DNA of 6,565 nt, taken from contig JAJZYE010000061.1 in the NCBI GenBank assembly GCA_021806055.1, forward strand, positions 1 to 6,565, written 5' to 3'. This DNA is from Actinomycetes bacterium (GTDB lineage: Bacteria > Actinomycetota > Acidimicrobiia > Acidimicrobiales > RAAP-2). Shown piece by piece: positions 1 through 6,057 of this stretch (position 1 is its first letter; every line of letters starts with the position of its first letter). The notes under the pieces were generated by a model. It made no database searches, was not told the DNA's origin, and was given only the letters and a program-made list of their open reading frames with translations. A program made the position numbers and the translations under genes.

Positions 1-384
1 GTCCTCGCACATCATGCAGGGGCGCGGCATGTAGTAGTCCTCTCCCGCCGCGTTGCGCATCGTGTAGACGTGCATCCACGTCTGATCCTCGTGCAGATAG
101 TGCGCCGTCTGGCAGGCCGTCGTGCAGAGCTTGCAGCCGTTGCACAGGCGTAGGTCGATGATCATGCACCACTGGTGCGTCGGGCCCGACGGCGTCGTAG
201 TCGACGACTGGGCCGCCGCGGCCACCGTCTCGCTCAGCGCGCCGAGCGCGGTGAGTCCCAGACCACCCAGGGCCGCCGCGCGCAACAGCCCGCGTCGACC
301 GATCGTGACCGCCGCCGCGGTCAACTCCCCGTGCTCGTCGTCGGTCACCGTGGACGACTGGGTCGTCTCTCTGTTCTTCGTCAT
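1..384 (-). CDS. Tat-exported 4Fe-4S ferredoxin-type subunit (DmsB/NrfC-like), 3' end outside window
   Basis: The first 128 residues are visible; the gene runs off the left edge. The N-terminus carries a twin-arginine signal (GRRGLLRAAALGG, R30-R31) followed by a hydrophobic, Ala-rich stretch to about residue 59, so the protein is probably folded with its cofactors and exported by Tat. Then comes a ferredoxin cluster motif CNGCKLCTTAC (C81, C84, C87, C91) after MIIDLRL. The start of a second cysteine group follows (RPCMMCED, C123 and C126). This order matches the electron-transfer beta subunits of molybdopterin respiratory enzymes (DmsB, NrfC, PhsB and TtrB families), which usually carry four 4Fe-4S clusters. 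The ATG overlaps the upstream cupredoxin stop (TGATG), and AAGGTGA at 398-392 is a plausible ribosome binding site. Its likely job is to pass electrons between a catalytic subunit and a membrane partner; neither is in the window. The family call is fairly sure; the substrate is unknown. Confidence 0.85.
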   Translation of the reverse strand, partial: MTKNRETTQSSTVTDDEHGELTAAAVTIGRRGLLRAAALGGLGLTALGALSETVAAAAQSSTTTPSGPTHQWCMIIDLRLCNGCKLCTTACQTAHYLHEDQTWMHVYTMRNAAGEDYYMPRPCMMCED

Positions 385-1118
385 CACGCCGTCACCTTGA
401 TCGTGCCTTCCATCCAGCCCATCGTCGCCATCGCTCCGCCCATCGAGTTCGTCCCGCTCCCACACGGCGCGTAGCACTGCCACGTGAACGTGCCCGTCTT
501 GGCCGCGACGAACGTCGCGACCACGGTGACGTGGCCGTTCGTTGGCGCCACGGGGATCGGCATGTTGAAGTTCAGGGCCGGCACCGTGAAGGTGTGGGCG
601 ACATTGACGTCCGGGACCGACGCGATGCTGCGCCCGTCCACGGTCTCACGCCCGGTGGTGGTGCCCATCACGTGCGCGAACATCATCTGCGCCCCCACGA
701 GCGGCGCGGTGCCGTCGTCGTAGCTCGTGATCTTCACCGTGACGGTCTCGCCGCGGTGCACCGTCCACGAGGTGTGGGTGTACTCGGGCCAGCCCGCCGT
801 CGGGCCGGACGTGCCCGAGATGATGCTCATCGACTCGGTCACGTGGCCGTGGGGTACCAGCGCGGGGGGAGCCGCGGGCTTGGTGAGCGTGGTCACCGCC
901 GCCGCGATGCCGCTCACCAGAGCGACCGTGACGGCGAGGCCCACCAGGATGCCCGCGAGCGAGCCCACGACGATGCCCCCCTGGCGCGCGACGCGCGCCG
1001 GGCGGCGCCAGCTCAGCCGTCCGAGCCGCTCGAGCGGGTCCCAGCGCCCGAGCCGCTCCAGCGGATCGCCGGATCCTGGCGCGTCGCCGCGCGATCCGCG
1101 AGAGCGTTCGTCACTCAT
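384..1118 (-). CDS. Membrane-anchored CuA-like cupredoxin (paralogue of the next gene upstream)
   Basis: This is a 244-residue protein. A polar, Arg-rich cytoplasmic N-terminus contains a repeated octapeptide DPLERLGR (residues 18-25 and 27-34). One transmembrane helix follows at about 49-75, then an extracytoplasmic cupredoxin domain from about 90 to the end. CuA-like signatures are DVNVAHTFTVP (H175) and KTGTFTWQCYAPCG (C215, C219), with a Met-rich tail (M226, M230, M233, M236). The histidine normally found after CxxxC in cytochrome oxidase subunit II is absent. The start ATG overlaps the upstream stop as ATGA, which supports translational coupling; the open frame continues further upstream, but only inside the neighbouring gene. 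The stop overlaps the next ATG. About two thirds of the domain residues match the gene at 1115-1681 by hand alignment, so the two arose by duplication. The role is inferred to be single-electron transfer at the outer face of the membrane. Confidence 0.85.
   Translation of the reverse strand: MSDERSRGSRGDAPGSGDPLERLGRWDPLERLGRLSWRRPARVARQGGIVVGSLAGILVGLAVTVALVSGIAAAVTTLTKPAAPPALVPHGHVTESMSIISGTSGPTAGWPEYTHTSWTVHRGETVTVKITSYDDGTAPLVGAQMMFAHVMGTTTGRETVDGRSIASVPDVNVAHTFTVPALNFNMPIPVAPTNGHVTVVATFVAAKTGTFTWQCYAPCGSGTNSMGGAMATMGWMEGTIKVTA
1017..1067 (-). repeat. In-gene duplication encoding DPLERLGR twice
   Basis: Two 24-base units separated by one codon (Trp) encode DPLERLGR at residues 18-25 and 27-34 of the anchored cupredoxin. 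The copies are also similar at DNA level, with third-position differences. The segment lies before the transmembrane helix and so is predicted to be cytoplasmic; its periodicity could form a short amphipathic helix on the membrane surface. Function unknown. Confidence 0.75.
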
Positions 1119-1681
1119 CGAACGACCGTGACCTTTCCGGTCATCCAGCCCATCGTGGTCATGGCGCCGGCCATGCCCGTCGCTCCCGAGCCACACGGGG
1201 CGTAGCAGTGCCACACGAACGTACCGGTCTTCTTGGCGACGAAGGTCGCGACGACGGTGATGGCACCGCCGGTCGGCGCCACCGGGATCGGCATGTTGAA
1301 CCCGAGGCCGGGCACCGTGAAGGTGTGGGCGATGTTGATGTCCGACACCGTCGTCACGGGCTTGCCGTTGACGGTCTCCTTGCCGGTGGCCGCGCCCAAC
1401 ACCTTGTCGTACTTCATGTACTGACCCGTCAGCGGCGCGGTGCCGTCGTCGTAGCTCGTGATCTTGACCGTGACGCGCTCGCCCTTGTGGACGGTCCACG
1501 ACGAGTTGGTGATCTTCGGCCAGCCCGACCTCCCATCCATGTGGCCCGTGATCAGCCGCATCGACTCGGTCACGTGACCGGACGTGCCCGCGGCGCCCGC
1601 GGCGCTCGGCGCGAGGCCCAGGGCCACCGCGGGGGCCGCCGCCAGCGCCGCCGTCGCCAGCTTGGCAAGTGTGCTCTTCAT
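1115..1681 (-). CDS. Secreted CuA-like cupredoxin
   Basis: This 188-residue protein has a Sec-type signal peptide: positive start MKSTLAK, Ala-rich core, probable cleavage near the AGA/AAG at 29-32. The mature part is a single cupredoxin domain. Visible motifs are DINIAHTFTVP (H119), KKTGTFVWHCYAPCG (H158, C159, C163), and a Met-rich C-terminus (M170, M174, M177, M180). The spacing of H, K..G....W.C and CxxxCG matches the CuA domain of cytochrome oxidase subunit II. No histidine follows the second cysteine, however, so the copper site must differ. The ATG is well supported by AAAGGAGA seven bases upstream. Unlike its paralogue at 384-1118 it has no membrane anchor, so it is probably a soluble or lipid-free carrier outside the cytoplasmic membrane. 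It follows the first cupredoxin gene after 66 bp and overlaps the next by 4 bp. Copper binding is inferred from family, not shown. Confidence 0.87.
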   Translation of the reverse strand: MKSTLAKLATAALAAAPAVALGLAPSAAGAAGTSGHVTESMRLITGHMDGRSGWPKITNSSWTVHKGERVTVKITSYDDGTAPLTGQYMKYDKVLGAATGKETVNGKPVTTVSDINIAHTFTVPGLGFNMPIPVAPTGGAITVVATFVAKKTGTFVWHCYAPCGSGATGMAGAMTTMGWMTGKVTVVR

Positions 1682-1688
1682 GTCATTG

Positions 1689-1696
1689 TCTCCTTT
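1689..1696 (-). promoter_or_regulatory. Strong ribosome binding site for the secreted cupredoxin
   Basis: On the minus strand AAAGGAGA lies seven bases before the ATG at 1681. It is the best Shine-Dalgarno match in the window and fixes this start. It suggests the secreted cupredoxin is the most heavily translated member of the cluster (inference). Confidence 0.75.
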
Positions 1697-1700
1697 GCTT

Positions 1701-1728
1701 GAACCGGGTGACTCGAACCGGGCGACTC
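1701..1728. repeat. Two tandem 14-bp repeats between cupredoxin genes
   Basis: GAACCGGGTGACTC (1701-1714) is followed directly by GAACCGGGCGACTC (1715-1728), 13 of 14 bases identical. They fill most of the 66-bp gap between the first and second cupredoxin genes, just upstream of the latter's ribosome binding site. They could be a regulator site or simply replication slippage; there is no clear hairpin or T-tract here. Confidence 0.7.
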
Positions 1729-1747
1729 TCGTGCGCTACCCGACGCC

Positions 1748-2302
1748 TCACGCCTTGACCACGATGTAGCCGCGCATGAAGCCGTTGGTGGCCATCGACC
1801 ACTTCTCGCACGGCACCGCACAGAACCACTGGTAGGTTCCCGCCTTCTTGGGTGTCACCGTGAAGTGCGTCACCGAGGGAGAGGAGGTCGAGCCCACCGG
1901 CACCACCGCGTTCACGTTGAGGTCCGGGAGGGTCCAGGTGTGGCCGTCCTTCGAGTAGTTGAGGATCGTGACGTCGTAGGTGGTTCCGACGGTCATGGTG
2001 AGCGCCCCGGGGACGTACGCCTCGTCCACTCCCCCGTTCGACCCCTTGACCCCGCCCAACGGCGGGGCGTCGATCGTCATCTTCACGGCCACGGCCGCGG
2101 GGGTACGCGGTGCGCTGGCTGCCGCCGTGCTCGCGCTCGAGCTCGACGAGCCCGTCACCGCCGACCAGATCGCGCCGACCCCGGCCGTGAGCGCCAAGAC
2201 GACCGCGACCACGAGCACGATCCCCACGACCAGATTCACGAGACCCCGCAGCCGGTGGCTCGTCCCATCCTGAGGTCCGCTCACTGCCAGTTCACTGCTC
2301 AC
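1748..2302 (-). CDS. Membrane-anchored cupredoxin, divergent first gene of the redox cluster
   Basis: With the GTG at 2302 the product is 184 residues. It has a short cytoplasmic N-terminus, one transmembrane helix at about 21-48, a Ser/Ala-rich linker (51-70), then a cupredoxin domain. Motifs are YSKDGHTWTLPDL (H121), VTHFTV (H146) and KKAGTYQWFCAVPC (C161, C165), ending in GFMRGYIVV (M176). The layout resembles the two cupredoxins downstream, but the sequence is clearly more distant and the C-to-M loop is six residues shorter. As in the others, no histidine follows CxxxC. The start was chosen because GAAGGGAG lies seven bases before it; an in-frame GTG at 2350 would add 16 residues without a good ribosome site. 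It is the first gene of the cluster, reading away from the two-component genes. Electron transfer or copper handling is inferred from the fold. Confidence 0.82.
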   Translation of the reverse strand: MSSELAVSGPQDGTSHRLRGLVNLVVGIVLVVAVVLALTAGVGAIWSAVTGSSSSSASTAAASAPRTPAAVAVKMTIDAPPLGGVKGSNGGVDEAYVPGALTMTVGTTYDVTILNYSKDGHTWTLPDLNVNAVVPVGSTSSPSVTHFTVTPKKAGTYQWFCAVPCEKWSMATNGFMRGYIVVKA

Positions 2303-2309
2303 GTCGAGA

Positions 2310-2317
2310 CTCCCTTC
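2310..2317 (-). promoter_or_regulatory. Ribosome binding site deciding the start of the first cupredoxin
   Basis: GAAGGGAG on the minus strand, seven bases before GTG 2302. This favours 2302 over the upstream in-frame GTG at 2350, whose predicted extra residues (MTGRAVCGPGGEGSLD) look like translated leader sequence. Confidence 0.6.
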
Positions 2318-2376
2318 GCCGCCGGGACCGCACACGGCCCGACCCGTCACATATCCTGATCGGCGTCGAAAAGGCC

Positions 2377-2421
2377 CGGTAGAGAAATCCCACGGGGCAC
2401 CACTACCGAGGAACTACGGTA
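2377..2421. promoter_or_regulatory. Candidate operator: three TACCG half-sites in the divergent intergenic region
   Basis: CGGTAG at 2377-2382 and CTACCG at 2403-2408 form one inverted pair. TACCG at 2404-2408 and CGGTA at 2417-2421 form a tighter pair with an 8-bp spacer. NarL/LuxR-type regulators commonly bind inverted heptamers beginning TAC, so this is a reasonable target for the regulator encoded alongside. It sits between the two divergent starts and upstream of both. I found no convincing -35/-10 pair for the cupredoxin side, which would fit an activator-dependent promoter. All functional claims are inference. Confidence 0.4.
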
Positions 2422-2465
2422 CGCACGCGTCGCGTGGCGGTGAGGGGGCCGGGCGGTTCGTGACC

Positions 2466-2478
2466 TATCCTGAGGCCG
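2466..2478 (+). promoter_or_regulatory. -10 box for a probable leaderless transcript of the response regulator gene
   Basis: TATCCT at 2466-2471 fits the actinobacterial -10 pattern TANNNT. It is followed by six bases and then GTG at 2478, exactly where transcription would start. No good Shine-Dalgarno sequence precedes this GTG, as expected for a leaderless mRNA. No good -35 element is visible. Confidence 0.5.
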
Positions 2479-3149
2479 TGGCGGACGTACGCTCGCGCGA
2501 GGACACGATCACGGTGGTGGTGGCGGACGATCACACCGTCGTGCGCGAGGGGACCCGCCAGATGCTCGAGCGCGAGGACGGCATCGAGGTGGTGGGCGAG
2601 GTCTCGTCGGTCGCCGACGCGATCGAGGCCGCCCAGCGCCTCACGCCCCGCCTCATGGTCATCGACGTCGAGTTGCCCGACGGCAGCGGCGTCGACGTCG
2701 TGCGCCACGTCGTCAGTGCCGGCCTTCCCGTACGCTGCCTCATGCTGTCGGCGCACGACGACTACGTCTACTTCTCCGAGGCGCTCGCGGCGGGAGCGAA
2801 CGGGTACCTGCTCAAGACCATCGGTACCGACGAGTTCATCGCGGCCGTACGCACCGTCGCGCTCGGCGGTACGGTCATCGACGGCGTGCTGTCGCACCGT
2901 CTCGCCGGTCGGCGTCGCCAGCCGGAGGAGCGCGTCGCCGATACCCTGACCGCTCGCGAGTTCGACGTGATTCGCGGCCTCGTGCGCGGCCGCTCGAACA
3001 AGGAGATCGCTCGGGACCTCGGCGTCGGGCTGCGCACGGTGGAGAGCTACGTCTCGGCGGTGCTGGCCAAGCTCGGCGTGCGCTCGCGCTCCGAGGCGAT
3101 CGTGTACGTGCTCGAGCACCACCTGGTCTCGCCCAACTCGGCCAAGTGA
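2478..3149 (+). CDS. NarL/LuxR-family response regulator
   Basis: This 223-residue cytoplasmic transcription factor partners the kinase encoded next. An N-terminal receiver domain (about 10-130) has the acidic pair D17-D18, the phosphoacceptor D63 in VIDVELPDGSG, S91 in LSAHDD and the conserved K113 in YLLKT. A C-terminal LuxR-type helix-turn-helix (about 153-215) has LTAREFDVIRGL, then SNKEIARDLGVGLRTVESYV and the KLGVRSR segment. All key phosphorelay residues are present and the length is typical, so the gene looks intact. The start at GTG 2478 is preferred because of the leaderless -10 box; an in-frame GTG at 2460 would add six residues. The stop overlaps the kinase GTG (GTGA). Divergent placement next to the cupredoxin cluster makes that cluster the likely target; this is inferred, not shown. 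Confidence 0.93.
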   Translation: MADVRSREDTITVVVADDHTVVREGTRQMLEREDGIEVVGEVSSVADAIEAAQRLTPRLMVIDVELPDGSGVDVVRHVVSAGLPVRCLMLSAHDDYVYFSEALAAGANGYLLKTIGTDEFIAAVRTVALGGTVIDGVLSHRLAGRRRQPEERVADTLTAREFDVIRGLVRGRSNKEIARDLGVGLRTVESYVSAVLAKLGVRSRSEAIVYVLEHHLVSPNSAK

Positions 3150-4582
3150 CGCTGCGCCCCGCCACACCGCGCATTCCCGTTCGCCAGATCTTGCGTGGGG
3201 CGTTGCATCCCCCGGTCCGCGAGCGCTCCTTCTGGCTGGTGCAGCTCATGGTCGTGCTGTGGGCGATCATCCACATCAGCATTGACATACACGGCGGGCT
3301 GGACAACCGCTACTTCCCCTACGGGATCCCCATCGACCTCCTGCTCATCCCCGTCGGGTACGCCGCGCTCTACTACGGCCTCTCGGGATCCGCCGCCACG
3401 ACACTCTGGGCGATCCTGCTGTGGACACCCGACCTGTTGCTCGACCACGACAAGGGGCACTACCACCAGGACCTCGTCCAGCTCGCGGTCGTAGCGGTGG
3501 TGGCTCTCTTCGTGGGCCTGGAGATCGAGCGGGCTCACCTCGAGCGAGCCCGTGCCGAGGCCGCCGAAGCCGAACGACGCGCGGCGGAGTGGCACTATCG
3601 CCAGCTCTTCACCACCAACGCGTCGCCGATCGTCCTGGTCGATCTGTCCGGCGCGGTCGTCGAGGTCAATCCCGCCGCGGCGACGTTGTGGGGCGACCCC
3701 CGCGGGTCCACCATCCACGACCTCCTCGGACTCCCCCCGAGCGAGATCAGCGCATCGTCGACCCCGCGAACGGTCACCATCACGTCCCCGAACGGCGAGG
3801 AACGCACGTACCGCCCGTCGGTCTCGAGTCTCGACACCGTCGGCGATGGCTCGTCCTATCAGGTCGTCCTCGAGGACATCACCGAGGAGCGCCGCTCGGA
3901 GATCGAGGCGCGCGCCTGGGCCAGCGAGATACTACGCGCCCAGGAGGAGGAGCGGCGCCGTATCGCGCGTGAGATCCACGACGATCCCCTCCAGCGACTG
4001 CTGCAGTTGGCGCGACGCGTCGAGTCGCTGGGCGAGGCCGCCGGCACGAACGGCGACCACGATCGCTGGGAGGTCGTGCGCGAGGAGCTCCTCGAGACGG
4101 TGGGTCACCTGCGCGAGGTCACGAGAGGGCTGCACCCCGCGGGCCTCGACCAGTACGGACTGGTCGCCGCCGTACGGGGGCTGCTCGTCGACGTCGAGAT
4201 CCACCACGAGGTGGCGACCCGCTTCTCACTCGACGGCGACGTGGTGCGCGGTACCCCCGAAGCCGAAGTCGGCGCGTTTCGCATCATCCAGGAGGCCGTG
4301 CGCAACACCGTGAGCCACGCGGACGCGACTCTCCTGCACGTGGAGATGGACTTCGTGAACGACGCACTGCACGTGAGGGTCACCGACGACGGTCGCGGCT
4401 TCGACTCGCGCAGTGTCGGCGCACTCGACGGACGCCACCTCGGCATCCACAGCATGCGCGAACGCGCGCACCTGCTCGGTGGACACTGCGACATCGTGTC
4501 CTCCCTCGACCACGGCACGACCATCGACGCGTACGTGCCCCTACACGGTGCGGGTGTCCCCACCCGCGTGCCCGGCGCGTAG
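3146..4582 (+). CDS. Membrane sensor histidine kinase with PAS domain (HisKA_3, NarL/DegS type)
   Basis: This 478-residue kinase has an Arg-rich N-terminus followed by four probable helices (about 30-47, 61-79, 83-98, 110-126). A charged coiled linker (126-150) leads into a PAS domain (about 150-247, ending LEDITEERR). The HisKA_3 dimerisation helix carries REIHDDPLQRL, with H278 as phosphoacceptor. The HATPase domain has the N box IIQEAVRNTVSHA (N387), DDGRGF (414-419) and HLGIHSMRERA. All catalytic boxes are present. With the N-terminus inside, both loops holding histidines (H43-H49, and H101/H105/H107 in DHDKGHYHQD) face outward and could bind a metal such as copper. The GTG start overlaps the regulator stop by 4 bp and lacks its own ribosome site, so translation is coupled. 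The signal is unknown; PAS could also sense redox state or a ligand. Confidence 0.93.
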   Translation: MTLRPATPRIPVRQILRGALHPPVRERSFWLVQLMVVLWAIIHISIDIHGGLDNRYFPYGIPIDLLLIPVGYAALYYGLSGSAATTLWAILLWTPDLLLDHDKGHYHQDLVQLAVVAVVALFVGLEIERAHLERARAEAAEAERRAAEWHYRQLFTTNASPIVLVDLSGAVVEVNPAAATLWGDPRGSTIHDLLGLPPSEISASSTPRTVTITSPNGEERTYRPSVSSLDTVGDGSSYQVVLEDITEERRSEIEARAWASEILRAQEEERRRIAREIHDDPLQRLLQLARRVESLGEAAGTNGDHDRWEVVREELLETVGHLREVTRGLHPAGLDQYGLVAAVRGLLVDVEIHHEVATRFSLDGDVVRGTPEAEVGAFRIIQEAVRNTVSHADATLLHVEMDFVNDALHVRVTDDGRGFDSRSVGALDGRHLGIHSMRERAHLLGGHCDIVSSLDHGTTIDAYVPLHGAGVPTRVPGA

Positions 4583-4738
4583 CGGTCCCCAGGACGGTCG
4601 GCACTACACTGCGCCGATAGCGTCCGCCACGCCCGACCGATGGTTCACGCTCGATCGCGCCGCGACCAGTGGCCGACGAGGTAGGCAACCACACGACCCC
4701 CGCGGGGTCGGGTGGGCGACGTCAGGGGGTGTGACACC
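4583..4738. other. Intergenic region upstream of the antiporter: possible -10 and a GC hairpin
   Basis: TACACT at 4605-4610 fits TANNNT and may be a -10 element for the antiporter transcript, without an obvious -35. CGACCCC (4694-4700) and GGGGTCG (4704-4710) form a 7-bp stem with a 3-base loop. It has no following T-tract, so it could be a leader hairpin or a weak terminator for the kinase gene. AGGGGG at 4724-4729 is the likely ribosome binding site for GTG 4739. Confidence 0.35.
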
Positions 4739-5944
4739 GTGATACTGGCCTTCGCGGGCGCGCGGCACTCCGCGATCGGGCTGGCGCTGCCGACGCTGGT
4801 CCTCGTGGCGCTGGCCGCGGTCGCGTCACCACTCGTCGCAGAGACGACTCGTCGGCTCGTCGTGATACCTGAAGCCATCATCCAGATCGCCCTCGGCGTC
4901 GTGCTCGGGCCCGACGTACTCAATATGGTGCGCGTCGATCCGGTGGTCTCCGCCCTCTCAACCCTCGGCCTGTCCTACCTCATGTTCCTCGCCGGAAGCG
5001 AGATCGACCTTCGCCAGGTCCACGTGACATCGAGCGTTCGGGTCGTCATCGGCTGGCTGGCGTCACTGGCGATGGCTCTGGGAGCAGCCCTCGCACTCCA
5101 GTCCTGGGGCCTCATCGACCACGCGACGACCGTCGCCCTGTGTCTAACGACCACCGCGCTCACCACCCTCATCCCCGTGCTTCGCGACACCGGCGTCTTC
5201 ACCACGCCACTCGGCACCAGCCTGCTGACGTTGGGGGCGGTCGGCGAGTTTGGACCCATCATCGTCGCCACGATCCTCCTCTCCACCGCCAGCGTCGGAC
5301 TCACCTCGCTGCTCACCCTCGGCTTCGTCACGGCGGCCGTGGCGGCAGGCGTCGTCGCCAATCGCGTGCGACCACCGCGATGGATCCTCTTCCTGCGCCG
5401 ACACCTCCACTCCACATCCCAGTTGCCGGTGCGCCTCTCGCTACTGCTCGTACTCGCGCTCACCTACTTCGCCCAGACGCTGGGACTCGACATCCTGATG
5501 GGGTCCTTCGCCGCGGGCGTGGTGGTCCAAGTGGTCATCGCGGGTGAGGATCGCGCCGCGGTCACCTCGAAGCTCGACGCCATCGGCTACGGCTTCCTCG
5601 TCCCGATCTTCTTCGTCGTGAGTGGTGTGACCTTCGACCTGACGGCCTTGTTCGCCAAGCCGCGCAACCTCATGCTCGTTCCCGTCTTCCTCGTGCTCCT
5701 ACTCGTCGTGCGCGGTCTGCCGGCCGTCGCACTGAACCGACGGGTGCTCTCGCGACGCCAACGAATCTCCCTCGCGCTCTACGCGGCCACCTCGCTCCCG
5801 CTCATCGTCGCCATCACCGAGATCGGCGTCACCCAGGGACGACTCGGTCCCGAGAACGCCGCGGCGCTCGTGGCGGCCGGCGCCGGATCGGTCTTCTTGT
5901 TCCCCGTCATCGGCCTGCGCGTTCAAGGGCGTCGACGCAACTAG
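4739..5944 (+). CDS. CPA2-family cation:proton antiporter, membrane domain only
   Basis: This is a 401-residue, very hydrophobic protein with about eleven or twelve membrane segments. Family marks are IPEAIIQIALGVVLGP, YLMFLAGSEIDL, a GSFAAGVVVQ segment and PIFFVVSGVTFDL, all typical of the KefB/NapA-like Na+/H+ exchanger fold. It ends at RRRN soon after the last helix, so the cytosolic TrkA-type nucleotide-binding domain found in Kef proteins is absent. Where this fold usually has an acidic or Asn/Gln-Asp pair in the ion site, this protein reads GAVGEFGP (E170, F171), which may alter ion coupling. The start at GTG 4739 is chosen for the AGGGGG nine bases upstream; an in-frame GTG at 4712 would add nine residues. 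It presumably exchanges K+ or Na+ for H+ in the cytoplasmic membrane. A functional link to the two-component genes 156 bp upstream is not evident. Confidence 0.85.
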   Translation: MILAFAGARHSAIGLALPTLVLVALAAVASPLVAETTRRLVVIPEAIIQIALGVVLGPDVLNMVRVDPVVSALSTLGLSYLMFLAGSEIDLRQVHVTSSVRVVIGWLASLAMALGAALALQSWGLIDHATTVALCLTTTALTTLIPVLRDTGVFTTPLGTSLLTLGAVGEFGPIIVATILLSTASVGLTSLLTLGFVTAAVAAGVVANRVRPPRWILFLRRHLHSTSQLPVRLSLLLVLALTYFAQTLGLDILMGSFAAGVVVQVVIAGEDRAAVTSKLDAIGYGFLVPIFFVVSGVTFDLTALFAKPRNLMLVPVFLVLLLVVRGLPAVALNRRVLSRRQRISLALYAATSLPLIVAITEIGVTQGRLGPENAAALVAAGAGSVFLFPVIGLRVQGRRRN

Positions 5945-6011
5945 CCGATCGGGGACGAAATCGCACGAGCGAGTATCCGCATCCGCGGGTGTCATCTCCC
6001 CACCGTGGGAC

Positions 6012-6044
6012 ACGCGATGACCCCGACGGGTGGATTCATCGCGT
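6012..6044. terminator. Possible terminator hairpin downstream of the antiporter
   Basis: ACGCGATGA (6012-6020) pairs perfectly with TCATCGCGT (6036-6044), a 9-bp stem. Its 15-base loop itself contains CCC/GGG. It lies 68 bp after the antiporter stop in the gap between convergent genes and could act in both directions. There is no T-tract on either side, so intrinsic termination is uncertain. Confidence 0.4.
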
Positions 6045-6057
6045 CACGCGACTCGCA

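Noticed and set aside
531..1205. Long plus-strand open frame of 224 codons
   Set aside because: Arg/His/Ala-rich translation opposite clear cupredoxin genes; a typical high-GC antisense shadow.
1119..1499. Open frame extending the anchored cupredoxin upstream to 1499
   Set aside because: It runs antiparallel to nothing but in a shifted frame through the secreted cupredoxin gene; its residues are low-complexity His/Arg-rich shadow sequence, and ATG 1118 with the ATGA overlap is the natural start.
1208..1702. Plus-strand open frame of 164 codons
   Set aside because: Opposite the secreted cupredoxin, biased composition and no recognisable domain.
1701..1728. tRNA-like GGTTCGAGTC on the minus strand, as in a T-arm
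   Set aside because: The flanking bases cannot form the 5-bp T stem and no acceptor or anticodon arms are present; it arises from the 14-bp repeat junction.
2303..2350. GTG 2350 as start of the first cupredoxin
   Set aside because: No good ribosome site, while GAAGGGAG is placed well for GTG 2302; the extra residues look like translated leader.
2403..3167. Minus-strand open frame of 254 codons
   Set aside because: Entirely opposite the intact response regulator, whose domain motifs are unambiguous.
3047..3718. Minus-strand open frame of 223 codons
   Set aside because: Opposite the kinase N-terminus and the regulator end; composition is that of a shadow.
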